From Lates calcarifer (lineage: Eukaryota > Chordata > Actinopteri > Centropomidae): 64,000 nucleotides of DNA. The first letter of the stretch is position 1. Each line of letters begins with the position of its first letter. Below the pieces are notes generated by a model. That model was given only the letters and a program-made list of their open reading frames with translations. It had not been told where the DNA came from and ran no database searches. Of the stretch, positions 61,401 to 64,000 are shown piece by piece. The position numbers and the translations under genes are program-made. Where the stretch lies: the NCBI RefSeq assembly GCF_001640805.2, contig NC_066838.1:17417506-17481505 (forward strand), written 5' to 3'.

Positions 61401-62328
61401 AGTGAGAAGTCAAGATATGCCTTACAAGATCACCTACACCTGATCACTGCACCTTTACAAGTGATATGGGGCAAACAAGACCAGGTAACTATGATGTTCA
61501 GTGGAGCAGATAAATGTGGATGTTCTCGTGCTTAAACTACCATGTGATGTTTTTACCACAAAGAACATCACCGTTTTAGGTCTTTAATATATCCGGAGCA
61601 TGAGATAAAAGCAGAAAGCTGTCTTACTCTGGCCCCTACACTCAGAAAGGACTGCAGTATTTCGTGATAAAAGACTGCTGAGTAAGACTTAACTGAAATC
61701 ATGTTCTTTTACAGGTCGTATGGGTCTGCACATTTGAATTTAAAGGCACAATCCTAACACACAAAAAAGGAAGGAATTTGTGATGCTAGTAGCTATATTA
61801 GTATTATGAATACTAACAAAACAAATATTAGGTTTTCAGGCAGCTTCCAGGCTTTTTCAGGGCCCTCCTCATGTGTGGGCCGAAGTTACTGAGGTCCATT
61901 ATTCATCGCACTACTACATCTTTGATGATGTTCCACTAATACAGTGACTCAGCACAGCCTATGTAAATAAAGAAATGGTTACCTGAGGGGTTTTGCTTTT
62001 GAACTAATCCTAAGATTGACGTGGCTGTGCACCAACATGTAACCTGGAGGTGGTGGCTCAGGTTTCTATAGCCACTATTTAATGTCTGAATAGAGAAATT
62101 TAAGTCTTATACCTGCATAAACATGACAGCTATCCCATATTTGTCCAGGTGGTGGATGTCTCTGGAGCTGCAGTCATTGCAGAAGTGTTGCCTGGATGCA
62201 GAGTGGACCTGCTGGAGAACTGTGGCCACTCTGTGGCGATGGAGAGGCCTTGTCGGACTGCAAAACTCATCCTGGAGTTCATCATTTTGCAGCAAGATGC
62301 CAGGGGTGGCACAAAGAAATCTTCCTGA
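58496..62328 (+). CDS. abhd6: Monoacylglycerol lipase ABHD6, complete
   Basis: Membrane-anchored serine hydrolase that degrades monoacylglycerols, including the endocannabinoid 2-arachidonoylglycerol, and other lysolipids. Exons: 58485-58620 (ATG 58496), 59121-59277, 59837-59950, 60044-60176, 60962-61119, 61241-61295, 61384-61484, 62149-62328; 1023 nt, 340 residues, against 337 in human. An N-terminal signal-anchor helix (IINLFIIAGGTLAVPILAFV) is followed by an alpha/beta hydrolase fold. The oxyanion-loop motif is LHGFSAHKDTW. The nucleophile is Ser150 in GTSMGG, the acid Asp280 in WGKQDQ, and the base His308 in NCGHSVAMERP; the human triad is S148, D278, H306. All catalytic residues are present, so the enzyme should be active. 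Poly(A) signals lie at 62476 and 62517. Confidence 0.95.
60600..60785. repeat. Teleost interspersed repeat in abhd6 intron 4
   Basis: gaggcagatggccgctcacc, ggttctgctcaaggtttctg, aaggaagtttttccttgcca and agttcttgctcatgatggga are successive blocks of a very common teleost interspersed repeat. No coding capacity. Confidence 0.7.
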
Positions 62329-62475
62329 GCAAAGGACTTTTAATCAGCTCCCTCTGTTGTCATGCTTCATGTGTCCCTTATATGTGGCATGCATTTGTAG
62401 ACAGGTGTCCAAACCTCACATTAAGGCAGTAGACAAGGTTTATACAGTCCACTTCCAGCATTTCTTACATGTTAA

Positions 62476-62522
62476 AATAAATCGCTTTGAATTTGTTATG
62501 CAAACCGGACCATGATAATAAA
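62476..62522 (+). terminator. abhd6 poly(A) signals
   Basis: AATAAA at 62476-62481 and again at 62517-62522, about 150-190 nt after the stop. The next gene's first exon follows within about 150 bp, so the intergenic gap is very short. Confidence 0.65.
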
Positions 62523-62599
62523 AGTCCCATGCATCTATCTGTATTTGGCTGTGTGCAGATGTGTGAATGGATGTATTCATGCAGAGGTGCCTGTAGGTT

Positions 62600-62796
62600 G
62601 CAGCAGGACCTCCTCCCCTCCTCTTTTCTCCTCCTCCTCCCTTCTTGTGTGCGCAGTTTTGCTGCAGCCTGGAGCCGAGCACAGCTGCCCGGTGCGACCA
62701 GCGGCAAACATCAATGACTATCTGACTGCACCGTTTAATACCAACCGGAGGCCGCTGTTACGGGAGCAAGAAAAAGTCGAGCAGGCAAGAAAGAAG
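62600..62796 (+). other. Probable first exon of an unidentified downstream gene, continuing past the window
   Basis: A GC-rich segment ends at a strong donor (AAGAAG|GTAGGTG at 62796/62797). One frame is open across it and would read ANINDYLTAPFNTNRRPLLR and then EQEKVEQARKK, which looks protein-like. The only in-frame ATG is at 62512, inside the abhd6 poly(A) region, so the start is unresolved. It may equally be a 5' non-coding exon; an out-of-frame ATG at 62714 gives a very short upstream frame. I do not recognise the protein. The 5' boundary given is approximate. Confidence 0.4.
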
Positions 62797-64000
62797 GTAG
62801 GTGAGGCTTTATTTTAAAGTCTGCTTCACTTCCAGATAGTCTAATTAAGACCCCCGGCTTAACCTTAGTAGGAACACCAGCTAACGTTAATGGCTCACGG
62901 CTGCTAGCCAGTTTAGCATGCTAGTTAGCAAGTAAGTAGCTATCAGCTAGCAAGCTACGATAAACATTTCCAATGTGGAGCTCACGTTGTATTTGACGCT
63001 ACATACGTCAGTGCATCCAAGCTGGATTTATAACTTAATATCATTGATCATTAAAGATGCATTTTGTTGCCTGCGGTACCAGGTCGTTAGCCGGCTTGCT
63101 TCACAACAGAGTGAAATGGCATTGAGCTGCTGGAGGCTACTTTGAAGACTAGCTATCAAACAAACATTAGCTGGCTTCCAAAAAAACCTTCAGTGGATAG
63201 TTTATTCACACTGATGCTGTCTGACTGAGTGACTTCGTGTTAATCAGTGGGTTTGTGTCAATTCAGCAGCGCCAGGTTTCACTTTCAATTCGGAGGCAGT
63301 GTATTTATGGTTTCTGCTTTGAGTTCTAACCAATAAAAGTGGTCTCTCTCTCTCTATCTCACACACACACACATTAAGTTCACAGTTCATTCGGAACCTT
63401 GGAAATAGAAATTGACAAAACAATCTGATTTGTCTGGAGCTTTCATTCATATCACATGATCTTCAAAAGCAGATAGTTATCTATTTGTAATGGAAATGCA
63501 GATGTTCAAATGTACTTTCTCTCTGAGCACATGAAGTAGGGCTGCATCAATTAATCAATTACTCACTTTGTCGCTCCAAAGAAACTTAATTGACTATTAT
63601 TTTGCTAATTAAATTAATCAGTTTACTCATTACTGCCAAATATTTGCTGTTTCCAGTGTATTAAATGTCTGGGTCTGTATTGACAATAGAATGTCAAAAA
63701 GTCGAGAATGCCTGTTAACATGTAACAATGCAAAGCACAATGTGATATTGTCTTATTTTTCTGACCAACAGTCCAAAGATATTCAGTTCTTTGTCATGTA
63801 CAACAAAGAAAAACATAAACTCTTCAAATTAGAGGCTGAAACTAGCAGATGTTGGCACTCAAGTTTAAAAATAATTATTTTATTATCAAAATAGTTGCCA
63901 GCATTGCATTTTGCAGCTCTAATAGTCTAGAACTGCAAATACCCGAGTTCACATTATGTAACTGAGAATATATGCTTATTCAGTGTGTGTATTTTATCCA
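62797..64000. other. Intron or spacer at the right edge
   Basis: If the exon ending at 62796 is real, this is its first intron. It holds a CT/CA microsatellite at about 63342-63374 and one complete 'gctgcaac' element (63537-63921). No coding exon is recognised. Confidence 0.5.
63537..63921. mobile_element. 'gctgcaac' non-autonomous element, complete copy with both ends
   Basis: It begins tagggctgcatcaattaatc and ends agttgccagc...ttgcagctct, giving matching inverted ends (agggctgca / tgcagctct). Internal blocks (ccaacagtccaaagatattc, aaattagaggctgaa) follow the usual order of this common teleost element. About 385 bp with no transposase. Partial copies lie at 44172 and 57271. Confidence 0.7.

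Noticed and set aside
1..64000. CRISPR arrays, tRNA or rRNA genes, intact transposase genes, viral genes
   Set aside because: Looked for on both strands by eye; none seen. Mobile DNA here is limited to non-autonomous elements and one decayed LINE fragment.

Overview
This window reads as nuclear DNA of a ray-finned (teleost) fish. Every recognisable gene is a multi-exon vertebrate gene with GT-AG introns of roughly 70 bp to 3.8 kb. The non-coding DNA holds repeat types that I recognise from teleost genomes: hAT-like 'cagtggtggaa' elements, 'gctgcaac' elements, 'gccatgaaatttggt' repeats and a decayed LINE. There is no bacterial, plastid or viral gene organisation.

Layout. 1-2188 (minus): first three coding exons of the taurine transporter slc6a6, running off the left edge. 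2.2-15.7 kb: gene-poor upstream DNA. 15.76-20.16 kb (minus): a complete 12-exon abtb1 (ankyrin plus two BTB domains). 21.11-24.25 kb (minus): a complete 9-exon DNase I-family gene with no signal peptide, one cysteine and a C-terminal leucine zipper. 25.46-29.84 kb (plus): a complete 9-exon type II keratin with a TATA promoter. 31.58-35.10 kb (plus): a NACHT-LRR receptor whose large exon carries a reading-frame break. 35.93-41.68 kb (minus): a complete 10-exon ceramide synthase, cers5. 45.5-52.4 kb (plus): the C-terminal, tail-anchored half of SLMAP with two alternative membrane-anchor exons and no FHA half visible. 58.5-62.3 kb (plus): a complete 8-exon abhd6. 62.6-62.8 kb (plus): a probable first exon of an unidentified gene that continues past the right edge.

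The genes are independent loci, not a pathway. The gene order is informative. In human, SLMAP, DNASE1L3 and ABHD6 cluster on 3p14.3, and SLC6A6 and ABTB1 are elsewhere on chromosome 3. CERS5 and the type II keratins are both on 12q13. The window therefore mixes two human linkage groups. The NLR and cers5 are tail-to-tail, with predicted poly(A) signals about 40 bp apart.

The observations most worth following are the DNase with an in-phase leucine zipper and no disulfides, the FHA-less SLMAP locus with two tail anchors and a 25-residue coiled-coil repeat, the frame break in the NLR, the nested hAT-like element in the keratin intron, a GC-AG intron in the DNase gene, and a perfect CLEAR-type E-box upstream of abtb1. 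Exon boundaries were placed by eye from splice consensus, phase and remembered family sequences. No alignment or database search was run.
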